From NCBI GenBank assembly GCA_000583135.1, contig JFBG01000002.1:1-49975 (forward strand): a stretch of DNA of 49,975 bases, in the 5' to 3' direction. The DNA comes from Thioalkalivibrio sp. HK1. Its GTDB lineage: Bacteria; Pseudomonadota; Gammaproteobacteria; HK1. Positions 26,381-34,843 of this stretch are shown in pieces (position 1 is the first letter of the stretch; every line of letters starts with the position of its first letter). Position numbers and translations under genes: made by a program. The notes under the pieces are model-generated. The model was not told where the DNA came from, searched no databases, and worked only from the letters and a program-made list of their open reading frames with translations.

Positions 26381-26727
26381 ATCCTTGCCTTTTTTCGCAT
26401 TGTCCAAGATGATTTCATCCGCTGTTATCGAGCCGATAAAAGGCGCACGATGCCGTTCATGGCAGTATAGTGCGCAGGTTCGAGGCGAGCGGAGGTCGAA
26501 ACGCTTTTCGGCGATCATCCGATCATCGATGCTGTCGATGATCGGCGGCGAGCGATGATCGACCGAGCGATCATTATCCCCGGCCCTAAAATACCCGATC
26601 GTTCATCGCGATCGGGCTCTCTCGCCTTGCCGATCGTTCCTTCGACGACATCCGCGACAATTCCGAGATTTTCAAAAGCCGGGGATCGATGATGGCCCAC
26701 CCCGGATCCATCGAGGAGAACCCGATC
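26381..26727. other. 347-base divergent intergenic region, polA / DUF2782 gene
   Basis: No gene. It holds a strong inverted repeat (26519-26545) and a second, smaller one (ATGATCG 26555-26561 with CGATCAT 26568-26574), both built from the same GATGATCG/CGATCATC word, with five GATC sites in about 65 bases. Promoters for polA (leftward) and the DUF2782 gene (rightward) must lie here, but I see no convincing consensus boxes. Confidence 0.55.
26519..26545. promoter_or_regulatory. Perfect 11-base inverted repeat between polA and DUF2782 gene
   Basis: CCGATCATCGA (26519-26529) and TCGATGATCGG (26535-26545) are exact reverse complements with a 5-base loop (TGCTG). No T-run follows on either strand, so a terminator is unlikely. 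It is about 140 bases upstream of polA and 180 upstream of the DUF2782 gene. A dimeric regulator site, a hairpin in a leader RNA, or a methylation-sensitive GATC cluster are all possible. Confidence 0.5.
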
Positions 26728-27126
26728 ATGCGCCCTTGCGATCGCGCTTTTTTCCGATCATCGCTGCTCATCGTCGCCTGCATCGTCGGCGGCGCGGGCG
26801 TACAGGCCGACGATTCGACGCAAAGGCTCGAATCCCTGCTCGATCTTCCACCGCCGCCCCCGCAGATTCAAAGCGGCCAAGCCCTCGCCCCGGCGTTCAC
26901 CCCCTCGCTCGACAGCCCGACCGAGAAGACCCCCGATGGCATCGAAGAGCGATGGATCACCGAATATCCGGGGGAAAGACGCTTGCAGGCGGTGAAAATA
27001 CAGCCCGGGGTCTTTCCCCGCTACTGGCTGATCGATGCCGACGGCAACGGGCGCATCGAAAGCCCATCGAAAGAACTCGAGCCCTCGAAAGAGGGACTGC
27101 CGCACTGGTCGATCATCGACTGGTAA
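26728..27126 (+). CDS. DUF2782 family small exported protein
   Basis: A 132-residue protein of unknown function. A signal peptide spans about residues 1-27 (cleavage near GVQA). A Pro-rich segment (LLDLPPPPPQIQ) follows, then the conserved core ITEYPGERRLQAVKIQPGVF and YWLIDADGNGRIE, which I recognise as the DUF2782 pattern. In Pseudomonas a gene of this family also sits beside polA. The ATG at 26728 is supported by GAGGAG nine bases upstream; the frame opens 13 codons earlier without a better site. It is convergent with mgtE. Confidence 0.8.
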   Translation: MRPCDRAFFRSSLLIVACIVGGAGVQADDSTQRLESLLDLPPPPPQIQSGQALAPAFTPSLDSPTEKTPDGIEERWITEYPGERRLQAVKIQPGVFPRYWLIDADGNGRIESPSKELEPSKEGLPHWSIIDW

Positions 27127-27211
27127 ACCCTTTCGCTCGTTCGCTCGCTTCTTCGTTTCTCGGCGATCGTCCTCGGCAAAGACTCGATTCGCGGACACCA
27201 AAGGGCCAGCC

Positions 27212-28573
27212 TCACCCGAGCAGGAAATAAGAGCCCATTCCCAGCAAGGCGAAGATGCCGACCACATCGGTCACGGTGGTGAGGATCACCCCTCCGGCCA
27301 ATGCGGCATCGATCTTCATGCGCTTGAGAAGGACGGGGATGATCGCCCCCGACATGACTCCACTCATGAAATTGATCGCCAAGGCCCCGGCCGCCACCGC
27401 CCCGAGGATCGGTCGATCGAACCACAGCCAAGCGACCAATCCCACCACCGTCGACCAAATCGCGCTGTTGATCAGCCCCACGCGAAGCTCGTGCATCATC
27501 AAGGCCCCGAAATTGGCGCGGCCGACCCGATCCAGGCTCTGCGCCCGGATGACGAGGGTCAGGGTCTGGATCCCCGCGATCCCTCCCATGCTCGCCACCA
27601 CCGGCACCAACACCGCCAAGGCGACGATTTCCCGGATCGTGGCCTCGAAAAGACCGAAGACCCACGCCGCGACGAAGGCGGTGGCGAGGTTGGCCGCAAG
27701 CCACAACAAACGCGCGCGCGCAGCGTCGATCACCGGAGAGAAGAGCTCTTCCTCCTCGTTGAGCCCGGCCATGCTCATCAATGAATGATCGCCCTCCTCG
27801 CGGATGACATCGATGATATCGTCGACCGTGATGCGCCCGACCAGCGTTCCCTCGGCATCGATCACCGGAGCGGTGAATAGATTGCGCTGCTCGAAGAGCC
27901 GAGCGACTTCGCTGTCCTCCATGCTCGCAGGCAGGGCCGGCAAATCGCTCAGCATCAAATCCTCGACGACGCTTTCGGGATCGTTGATGAGAAGATCGGC
28001 CAAACGCAGCGAGCCGAGATAGATGCCCTGGCCATCGATGACGAACAAGCGGTTGGTCTTTTCCGGGATATTTCCGCGTTCGCGCAAGCGGCGCAGCACC
28101 TCGTCCAAGCGTCGTTCCGGACGGGTGACCAGCGTATCGAGGTTCATCAACCCCCCGGCGGTGTTCTCTTCGTAATGAAGCACCGCCTCCAAATGTCTTC
28201 GCTCCCTTCCCGGAAGCGCTGCGAGCACCTCGTCGGTAAAATCATCCGGAAGATCCTGCAAGAGATCCGCGGCATCGTCGGGATCGATATGCCGGGCGAT
28301 CCACGCCACCCGATCCGGCGGCAGTTCCGCCAACCTCGATGCGCGCACCACATCTTGAAGCTCGGCGAAGACCTCGGCGTAGATCTGCGGATCGATCGCC
28401 GGCCATACCGCATCGCGCTCCCCCGGCGGCAGGGATTCGAGGACGAAGGCGATTTCCCCCGGGTGCACTCCCGCAAGCAGATCCTGCAGATCGGACGCAG
28501 GGTCGGCGGCCAGCGATTGATGGACCCGGGCAAGCAATTCCGCCCGCGAATCTTCCTTCGAGGTCTGACTCAT
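27212..28573 (-). CDS. mgtE: Magnesium transporter MgtE
   Basis: A 453-residue inner-membrane magnesium channel/transporter. In order: the N-terminal superhelical sensor domain (about 10-135), two CBS domains (about 140-265, TLVTRPERRLDEVLRRL and PVIDAEGTLVGRITVDDIID), a plug helix, and five membrane helices (about 290-453). The pore region includes LVPVVASMGGIAGIQTLTLVIR and TTVTDVVGIFALLGMGSY, whose Asp corresponds to the Mg-selecting Asp432 of the Thermus protein. Length is normal. It lies 164 bases after ptsI on the same strand and may be cotranscribed with the pts genes; an mgtE gene near an NPr/HPr gene also occurs in Pseudomonas. I see no magnesium riboswitch in the gap. Confidence 0.95.
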   Translation of the reverse strand: MSQTSKEDSRAELLARVHQSLAADPASDLQDLLAGVHPGEIAFVLESLPPGERDAVWPAIDPQIYAEVFAELQDVVRASRLAELPPDRVAWIARHIDPDDAADLLQDLPDDFTDEVLAALPGRERRHLEAVLHYEENTAGGLMNLDTLVTRPERRLDEVLRRLRERGNIPEKTNRLFVIDGQGIYLGSLRLADLLINDPESVVEDLMLSDLPALPASMEDSEVARLFEQRNLFTAPVIDAEGTLVGRITVDDIIDVIREEGDHSLMSMAGLNEEEELFSPVIDAARARLLWLAANLATAFVAAWVFGLFEATIREIVALAVLVPVVASMGGIAGIQTLTLVIRAQSLDRVGRANFGALMMHELRVGLINSAIWSTVVGLVAWLWFDRPILGAVAAGALAINFMSGVMSGAIIPVLLKRMKIDAALAGGVILTTVTDVVGIFALLGMGSYFLLG

Positions 28574-28737
28574 CCTCCGCTTCCTTTGATCAAGGCCCCG
28601 GGCATGACACTCTCATGACATCCGAGGATCATCCGGCGGTCCGGCTCCACCCTCAATCGATCCCGGGGATTGAAAAAACACGGCAACCGAAAAGCGCCTT
28701 CGCTATGTACCGAAATATGTGCCGAAGCGATGCCCAT

Positions 28738-30561
28738 TCAAATCGCTTGGCTTTTCGGCTTCGAGAGCGCATCGGTCGTAAGATCGCGATCGAGGATTTC
28801 GAGCAGGGAGCGACGCGACTTGGTGCGAGCGGCGCGAACGACATGTCGGGCCAAGCGAAGGGCATCGGGGATACGCACCGCGCCGATGGCCTGACGGATC
28901 TCCAGCAACGCGCTGGGGTGCACCGAGAACTCCCGCAACCCCATCCCCAACAAGAGCTTGGTGCAGCGCGCATCCCCCGCCATCTCGCCGCACATCGATA
29001 CCGGAATTCCGGCTTTGCGCCCGGCGGCGATCGTGGTCGAAATCAAACGCAATACCGCCGGGTGGAGGGGATCGTAGAGATCGCTGACCTCGTCATCGAC
29101 CCGATCGATGGCCAAGGTGTACTGGATCAAATCGTTGGTGCCGATCGATAAAAAATCAAGGTGCTTGGCGAAAATATCGGCGCAAACCGCGGCCGCCGGC
29201 ACTTCGATCATCGCCCCCACCGGCATCTGCCGGCCGCGAATCTCGCCTCGATCGTCGAGTTCCTTCTCGCACTCCCGCACGATCTTCAACACCCGATCCA
29301 GCTCGTCGATGGTCGCCAGCATCGGGATCATCATCCGTACCGGCCCTTTCGCCGCCGCTCGCAGCAAAGCCCTTATCTGCGGGCGAAAAAGGGATTCGTT
29401 CTTAAGGCACAGGCGCACCGCCCGCAAGCCCAAGGCGGGACTGGCGGCCGCCGGGGCCCGGGTCCGCATCCCCTCGACCGGCCGATCCGCTCCCAAGTCG
29501 AGGGTGCGGAAAGTCACTTCAGCGCCCTTGAGTCGAGCGAGCAGATCGCAATAGACCTCATATTGCTCCTGCTCTTCGGGAGGAGTCTCTCGATTGAGAA
29601 AGAGATACTCGGTACGACACAGGCCGATCCCCGCCACTTTATCCCTAAGCAAGGCGGAGGCGATATCGGTGCCGGGGAGTTCGACATTGGCTTGCAGGCT
29701 CACCTTCTCGCCATCGGCGCTGATCGTCGGGGCTCGGCGCAGCTTGCGCCGCACCGCCCGGATCCGGGCGATCTCGCGCTTTTGTCGGTTGAAGGTGCGC
29801 TTGCGATCCGAATCCGGGCCGACGACGACGCTTCCTTCCCGCCCGTCGATGATCACCTCCTCCCCCGGCTGCAGGAATTCCGTTCCGCCGCCTCGTTGCA
29901 GCCCCACCACCGCCGGTATGTCGAGGCTACGGGCCAGGATGGCGGTATGCGAATTCGGTCCGCCGAAGCCGGTGATGAAGCCTGCGATTCGATCGTGGGG
30001 CATCTGCAAGGTATCGGCGGGGCTGAGATCCTCGGCATAGACGATTCGATCTCTGACCGCTTTTTTCCCGGCCCCTTGTTTGTCGTCGACCTCGAAAAGG
30101 ATCTTGTTCTTGGCCGCCCCGGGCGAGGCCAGCCGCGCGAAAACCCTTTGGATCACATGATCGACATCATCTCGACGGGTACGAAGATAGTCATCGTCCA
30201 TCGCATCGAAGGCCTGGACCAAACCATCTCGCGCCATCCGAAGCGCCCACTCCGCATTGCAGCGCTTGTTGCGGATGGTGGACAAAGGAGCGCGAGCGAT
30301 CATCTCGTCATCGAGCATCAACAGATGGGTATCGATGAAAGCGGCGATCTCGGCCGGGGCGCCTGCGGGGATTTTTTTCTTGATCCCCCGTAGTTCTCGC
30401 CGGGCTTCGATGATCGCCCGCTGAAAACGGCGCACCTCCTGCGACACCTTGTCGGCTTCTATCTCGCGGCGGATCACCTCTTCCCGGAAACGGCCGCCGT
30501 AGACCTCGATCACCCCGATCGCGATACCGGGCGAGGCGCCGATCCCGTTGATGGTTCTCAT
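28738..30561 (-). CDS. ptsI: PTS enzyme I without GAF domain
   Basis: A 607-residue phosphoenolpyruvate-protein phosphotransferase that starts the PTS phosphorelay by phosphorylating HPr. The N-terminal part carries the phosphohistidine site FGGPNSHTAILARSLDIPAV (His205). The C-terminal PEP-binding barrel shows GIGLCRTEYLFLNRETPPEE, FRTLDLGADRP, MIPMLATIDEL, FLSIGTNDLIQYTLAIDR and PVSMCGEMAGD (catalytic Cys). It begins directly with the EI N-domain, so the GAF sensor of nitrogen-type PtsP is absent although the window has ptsN and no sugar-specific EII. The start at 30559-30561 lies five bases after the ptsH stop. The frame stays open upstream for another 213 codons, but that stretch is a shadow of ptsH and hemD. 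Confidence 0.94.
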   Translation of the reverse strand: MRTINGIGASPGIAIGVIEVYGGRFREEVIRREIEADKVSQEVRRFQRAIIEARRELRGIKKKIPAGAPAEIAAFIDTHLLMLDDEMIARAPLSTIRNKRCNAEWALRMARDGLVQAFDAMDDDYLRTRRDDVDHVIQRVFARLASPGAAKNKILFEVDDKQGAGKKAVRDRIVYAEDLSPADTLQMPHDRIAGFITGFGGPNSHTAILARSLDIPAVVGLQRGGGTEFLQPGEEVIIDGREGSVVVGPDSDRKRTFNRQKREIARIRAVRRKLRRAPTISADGEKVSLQANVELPGTDIASALLRDKVAGIGLCRTEYLFLNRETPPEEQEQYEVYCDLLARLKGAEVTFRTLDLGADRPVEGMRTRAPAAASPALGLRAVRLCLKNESLFRPQIRALLRAAAKGPVRMMIPMLATIDELDRVLKIVRECEKELDDRGEIRGRQMPVGAMIEVPAAAVCADIFAKHLDFLSIGTNDLIQYTLAIDRVDDEVSDLYDPLHPAVLRLISTTIAAGRKAGIPVSMCGEMAGDARCTKLLLGMGLREFSVHPSALLEIRQAIGAVRIPDALRLARHVVRAARTKSRRSLLEILDRDLTTDALSKPKSQAI

Positions 30562-30566
30562 TCGCC

Positions 30567-30848
30567 CTATTCCGCCTCGTCGAAGCGATTGGCCACCAAA
30601 GCCGCGATCGCCGCCGCCGCCACCGATGCATCCGCGCCCCGGGCCACGAGTTCGAGCCGCGTTCCCTTCGTCGCCGCGAGCATCATCAAACTCATGATGC
30701 TCTTGGCATTGGCTTCGCGTTCGTCCTGCCGGCGCAACCGAAGATCGGCGTCGAAGGTGGCGGCGAGACAAGAGAGTTTGGCCGCGGCGCGGGCGTGCAG
30801 ACCGAGACGGTTGACGATCTCGAGCCCGATGCGGATATCGCGATTCAC
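30567..30848 (-). CDS. ptsH: HPr-family phosphocarrier protein
   Basis: A 93-residue phosphocarrier between enzyme I and EIIA-type proteins. The active-site His18 is in IVNRLGLHARAAAKLS. The region of the regulatory serine reads EANAKSIMSLMML with Ser50, as in both HPr and NPr; no HPr kinase gene is in the window. The start is GTG at 30846-30848, overlapping the hemD stop by four bases (GTGA), with a G-rich stretch just upstream. This coupling to a haem-pathway gene is unusual. Given ptsN at 17675, its likely partner is the nitrogen-type branch, so the name NPr would suit as well. Confidence 0.93.
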   Translation of the reverse strand: MNRDIRIGLEIVNRLGLHARAAAKLSCLAATFDADLRLRRQDEREANAKSIMSLMMLAATKGTRLELVARGADASVAAAAIAALVANRFDEAE

Positions 30849-31654
30849 TTGCCGCCCCCGCAGCGTCGCTCGAAGCCCTCGTCGCCGGTCGAATGGCGAA
30901 TGGCAACGAGAGCCTCGACGAAAGCGGCATGGCTTGCATCGGCGGCGGCGACGACTCGCTCGAATCGCTGGGAACGAATCGCGCTCGCAACCCGCTCTCC
31001 GGCGGCGACCAGCGGGATATCTTCAAGCCACGCTCGGGCTCGATCGGTGGCTGCGAGCAAATAATCGAAAGTGGCGACACTGGCGACGGTGATCGCATCG
31101 ATGGAGGCGAAGGCACCCCGGTGCCCGAGATCGTCGAGGGCGCTTGCCAGCCCCGCCGGAGCCCGGCGACGATAAAGACAGATCTCGAAAACGATCCCAC
31201 CGCGCCGACTTAAGGTATCGCCCAGCAATCGACGGCCACCCTCCCCTTTGACGATCCACACCCTTCGCCTGCGGATATACCGGGCGGCAAGTGCGGGAGC
31301 GGCGAGCAATCCCTCGCTGTCGAAGCCTCCCCTCGGCGGCAAGAGAACCTCGGTAACCCCTCGCTCCTTCAAGGCGGCGGCGGTCGCCAGGCCGATGGCG
31401 AAGACCGCGCGCGGCAGTCGCATCAAGGCCTCCTTCGGCGGCGCGGAAAACGTCTGCGCGAAGAAAAACTCGACCGCGGGGACGCTGGTGAATATCGCCG
31501 GCTCATCGGGGGCGGGAGAAAAGACGTCGATCGCCGCCTCGCGCAAGGGGACGATTTCGATCGCGGGCACGCAGATCGCCGACGCCCCCTCTTGGCCAAG
31601 CGATTCGGCCAAGGCATCGGCCGAGGGTTGCGGGCGAGTGACAAGCACTCTCAT
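30845..31654 (-). CDS. hemD: Uroporphyrinogen-III synthase
   Basis: A 269-residue enzyme cyclising hydroxymethylbilane to uroporphyrinogen III in haem, sirohaem and cobalamin synthesis. The family is poorly conserved; recognisable pieces are MRVLVTRPQPSADALAESLG, FTSVPAVEFFF, RAVFAIGLATAAALKERGV and VWIVKGEGGRRLLGDTL. Its place after hemC settles the call. The ATG at 31652-31654 begins the conserved N-terminus; the frame is open 151 codons further upstream, but that part overlaps hemC and is a shadow. The gap to hemC is 122 bases. hemX and hemY, which follow hemD in E. coli, are replaced here by ptsH and ptsI. Confidence 0.88.
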   Translation of the reverse strand: MRVLVTRPQPSADALAESLGQEGASAICVPAIEIVPLREAAIDVFSPAPDEPAIFTSVPAVEFFFAQTFSAPPKEALMRLPRAVFAIGLATAAALKERGVTEVLLPPRGGFDSEGLLAAPALAARYIRRRRVWIVKGEGGRRLLGDTLSRRGGIVFEICLYRRRAPAGLASALDDLGHRGAFASIDAITVASVATFDYLLAATDRARAWLEDIPLVAAGERVASAIRSQRFERVVAAADASHAAFVEALVAIRHSTGDEGFERRCGGGK

Positions 31655-31776
31655 CCCCTGCAAGCGACCCTCGAAGATGCGATCTGCGGCGGCGGATGAT
31701 TCGATCCGGGGACCCCGATCCGATGAACGATGAGGGCTTGCCCTCGCTCGGGGGGCGGCGTCGGTCCTCGCTCGGA

Positions 31777-32781
31777 TCACGAATCGCTCCTTCGAAGCCC
31801 GAGCGATGAGGGATCGGATGGAGGCGAAGGGGCATCGGCCAGGACTTGGCCTTCGAGTTCCGAGCGAACCTCGTCCAAAATCGCCTGCGCCCCTTGATCG
31901 AGCATCGCTTGCGCAGCCTTCGTTCCCAAGCCTCGGGGATCGTCGATGCCGCCTTCGATCTCGGTGCGCAGCACCCGACGCCCGTCGAGGCTCGCCACCA
32001 AGGCCCGCAAAGCCAAGCCCCCGTTGCGCAGCGTGGCGAAGGCCGCGATCGGCATCTGACACCCTCCGTCGAGAAGGCGTCCGAAGGCCCGCTCCGCTTC
32101 CACGCAACGGGTGCTGTCGGGGCAGGCCAAGGGGGCGATCAACTCCCGGATGCGAGCATCATCGGCGCGACACTCGATCCCCAAGGCTCCTTGGCCCGCC
32201 GCGGGGAGCATGATCGACTCCGGCAGAATCTCGCTGATATGCTTTTCATATCCTCCCCGCTCGAGCCCGGCGACGGCAAGGACGATGGCATCGAAATCCC
32301 CGGCGGCAAGACGTTTGATCCTGGTATCGATCCCCCCTCGCAAAACATCGATCGTCAAATCGGGGCGATGGGCCGCCAACTGACAACGCCGACGCAAGCT
32401 GGAGGTGCCGATCCGCGCCTTGGGCGGTAGCGCTCGAAGGCTATCGAAGCGCTTCGATACCAAGGCATCATGGGGGTCGGCGCGAGCGGTGATGACCGGC
32501 AGAGCCAATCCCGCCGGCAACTCCACCGGGACATCCTTCATCGAATGCACCGCAAGATCGGCCCGTCCGTCGAGCAGCGCCTGCTCGAGTTCCTTGATGA
32601 ACAGGCCCTTGCCCCCGAAGCGGGCCAAGGGGGCATCGAGCAAGCGATCGCCGGTGGTCCGAATCGGCAGCAACTCGATATCGATATCGGGGTATCGCTC
32701 GCCGAGCGCACGGGCGATGAATTCGGCCTGAGTCAAAGCCAAGGGACTGCGACGGGTGGCGATGCGAAGGGGCGAGATCAT
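31777..32781 (-). CDS. hemC: Porphobilinogen deaminase (hydroxymethylbilane synthase)
   Basis: A 334-residue enzyme joining four porphobilinogens. Features: RIATRRSPLALTQAEFIA at the N-terminus, the catalytic Asp83 in AVHSMKDVPVELP, GTSSLRRRCQLAAHRPDL, and the dipyrromethane cofactor Cys241 in LDGGCQMPIAAFA. Most homologues end near 310 residues; the last 25 or so here (APSPPSDPSSLGLRRS) look unstructured. It diverges from gshB across 332 bases and heads a leftward run hemC-hemD-ptsH-ptsI-mgtE. Confidence 0.96.
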   Translation of the reverse strand: MISPLRIATRRSPLALTQAEFIARALGERYPDIDIELLPIRTTGDRLLDAPLARFGGKGLFIKELEQALLDGRADLAVHSMKDVPVELPAGLALPVITARADPHDALVSKRFDSLRALPPKARIGTSSLRRRCQLAAHRPDLTIDVLRGGIDTRIKRLAAGDFDAIVLAVAGLERGGYEKHISEILPESIMLPAAGQGALGIECRADDARIRELIAPLACPDSTRCVEAERAFGRLLDGGCQMPIAAFATLRNGGLALRALVASLDGRRVLRTEIEGGIDDPRGLGTKAAQAMLDQGAQAILDEVRSELEGQVLADAPSPPSDPSSLGLRRSDS

Positions 32782-33113
32782 GGATACGATAGTAGCCTAC
32801 CGCAAAGGAATTTCGATCCCTTCGTGGAAAATTCGAGCGATGGAGAGTTTCTACGGACAAAGATCGCCTTTGTCGACGGGTCGATGCTTGGAATCGATCG
32901 AGTCCGCCTTGCAAGATCGTTCGCAACCGGCAAGCGATAGGGCGCGATCTTCACATCGATCCGTTATCCGCCGCAGCCTTGTAAAAGGCTTGCAAAATGT
33001 GTCTTGCCCGGTGCTTGGCGATCTCGACGATCACCGGATCGCTTGCCTGTGCTCGAAGCCCCGGTTTGAAACCGGGCCGATCAAATCTAAAAAGACAGCA
33101 TGAGGAATCGACA
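32782..33113. other. 332-base divergent intergenic region, hemC / gshB
   Basis: No supportable gene. It contains a small hairpin (AGCCTT 32975-32980, GTAA loop, AAGGCT 32985-32990) and a 17-base palindrome close to gshB (listed separately). It must contain promoters for both genes; I see no strong sigma-70 match. Confidence 0.5.
33060..33076. promoter_or_regulatory. 17-base palindrome upstream of gshB
   Basis: CCCGGTTT, a central G, then AAACCGGG form a perfect palindrome about 37 bases before the gshB ATG. It is short-looped, lacks a following T-run, and is placed where a repressor or activator dimer could bind near the gshB promoter. It could equally form a small leader hairpin. I do not recognise it as a known regulator site. 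Confidence 0.45.
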
Positions 33114-34079
33114 ATGAACGTCAAGATGGGCATCGTGATGGATCCCCCCGCTTCCATCGAAGCGAAAAAAGACACCACCTTGGCGTTGATGCGGGCTGCG
33201 AAAAAGCGGGGCTGGTCCCTGTTTTGCATCGAAATGGGCGGCCTTTATCTGCGAAACGGCGATGCCCATGCCGATATGCACCCGATCGAGGTGAGCGACG
33301 ATGATCATGACTGGTATCGCTTGGGCAACGCCCTATCCGCTCCGCTCTCCTCGTTGGATACGATCTTGATGCGCAAAGACCCTCCCTTCGATATGGAATA
33401 TATCTACTCCACCTATATCTTGGAACGAGCCGAAGAGGCCGGGACGCTCGTCGTCAACCGCCCCAAAAGCCTGCGCGATGCCAACGAAAAGATGTTCACC
33501 GCATGGTTCCCCCGATACTGTCCCCCGACGCTGGTCACCCGCAATCACGCTCGCATGAGCGCCTTTCTCGCCGAGCACGACGATATCGTCATCAAACCCC
33601 TCGATGGCATGGGCGGGGCGTCGATCTTTCGGGTGCGTACCGGGGATTCGAACGCGCAAGTGATCTTCGAAACCTTGAGCGCCCACCAAACCCGCTATGC
33701 GATGTGCCAACGATATCTACCGGAGATTCGCAAAGGGGATCATCGGGTGCTGATGGTCGACGGGGAGCCGATGGAATACGCCTTGGCCCGCATCCCCACC
33801 GGGGACGATCCGCGCGGGAATCTCGCCGCCGGCGCCCGCGGGGTCGCCGTCGAGATCAGTCCGAAGATGCGAGAGATCGCATCGCACATCGGACCCGAAC
33901 TGAAAGCTCGGGGGCTGCTCTTCGTGGGCTTGGATGTGATCGGCGGCTTTCTCACCGAGATCAACGTCACCAGCCCCACCTGCATCAGGGAGATCGAGGC
34001 CGCCTTCGATATCGATATCGCCGGGGGATTGATGGACGCCATCGAATCCCGCTTGGGTGCCGCCGGCAAGGGCTCTTAG
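33114..34079 (+). CDS. gshB: Glutathione synthetase
   Basis: A 321-residue ATP-grasp ligase adding glycine to gamma-glutamylcysteine. The family N-terminus MNVKMGIVMDPPASIEAKKD, then ILMRKDPPFDMEYIYSTYIL, NRPKSLRDANEK, IVIKPLDGMGGASIFRV, LPEIRKGDHRVLMVDGEP and FVGLDVIGGFLTEINVTSPT with the Mg-binding Glu and Asn are all present. Length matches E. coli GshB (316). The ATG at 33114 has GAGGAA about seven bases upstream. gshA is not in the window. It is convergent with fur, with 173 bases between and no clear terminator. Confidence 0.97.
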   Translation: MNVKMGIVMDPPASIEAKKDTTLALMRAAKKRGWSLFCIEMGGLYLRNGDAHADMHPIEVSDDDHDWYRLGNALSAPLSSLDTILMRKDPPFDMEYIYSTYILERAEEAGTLVVNRPKSLRDANEKMFTAWFPRYCPPTLVTRNHARMSAFLAEHDDIVIKPLDGMGGASIFRVRTGDSNAQVIFETLSAHQTRYAMCQRYLPEIRKGDHRVLMVDGEPMEYALARIPTGDDPRGNLAAGARGVAVEISPKMREIASHIGPELKARGLLFVGLDVIGGFLTEINVTSPTCIREIEAAFDIDIAGGLMDAIESRLGAAGKGS

Positions 34080-34252
34080 ATCGATGGATCGATCCCCTCG
34101 ACGGCGATGAACGAGATTCGATGGCGCGCCCGATCGTCGACCGAGCAAAGCCCGTAGCGAATGAACGATCGGCTACCCAAGGGCCAAAATGGGATCGCCG
34201 AGGACATGAGGGTCAACGAAGGCTCGGATCCGGCAAAATCCCGAAGAGGTTT

Positions 34253-34678
34253 TCAGCGCGGGCGATGCTCGCAATCCCGGCGCTCGCAACGAGCATGGAG
34301 AACGAGGGAGTGATCGGCCAAACGGAAGCCCCGATCTTGGGCGATCCGAATCTGTCGGCGCTCGATCACCGGATCGACGAATTCCGTTACCCGACCGCAG
34401 TCGATGCAAACGATATGATCGTGGTGATCGCCGGAATCGAGTTCGAAAACCGCATGGGAATCGGCGAAATGATGCCGAATCACGAGCCCCGCCGATTCGA
34501 ACTGGGTCAGCACCCGGTAGACCGTGGCCAACCCGACATCCTCGCCGCTATCCATCAACGCCCGGTAGACATCCTCCGCCGTCATGTGACGAGGACGATG
34601 GCGCTCCAAGATGGAAAGGATTTTGAGTCGGGGCCGGGTCGCCCGCAGCCCGACATCCTTGAGATCGTCGGTTTGCAT
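34253..34678 (-). CDS. fur: Ferric uptake regulator Fur
   Basis: A 141-residue metal-dependent repressor. The winged-helix DNA-binding domain (about 1-83) contains GLRATRPRLKILSILE, MTAEDVYRALMDSGEDVGLA and TVYRVLTQFESAGLV. The dimerisation/metal domain has ELDSGDHHDHIVCIDCGRVT with the zinc-binding CxxC, and the C-terminus RCERRDCEHR keeps a further cysteine pair. It resembles Fur more than Zur or PerR, notably in HHDHIVCIDCG. It follows the IMPase-family gene by 165 bases on the same strand. I did not find a convincing Fur box upstream. Confidence 0.94.
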   Translation of the reverse strand: MQTDDLKDVGLRATRPRLKILSILERHRPRHMTAEDVYRALMDSGEDVGLATVYRVLTQFESAGLVIRHHFADSHAVFELDSGDHHDHIVCIDCGRVTEFVDPVIERRQIRIAQDRGFRLADHSLVLHARCERRDCEHRPR

Positions 34679-34843
34679 CGATGAAAGGGCCTCTTATCCT
34701 CGCCATGCCGACGAATGCGACGGATGGCCCGAACCCGATCGATCCGGGATGAAAAAAGCCGGGATAAAAAACGACGGTCCTTCCAACCCATCGACCGGCA
34801 AGCGAGCTTCAAGGGACCGGCATCGAACCCGTCGAAGATCGAG

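Noticed and set aside
30562..31200. N-terminal extension of ptsI reaching back over ptsH and hemD
   Set aside because: The enzyme I family begins at MRTINGIGASPG (30561), and the upstream stretch lies in another frame of two well-recognised genes.
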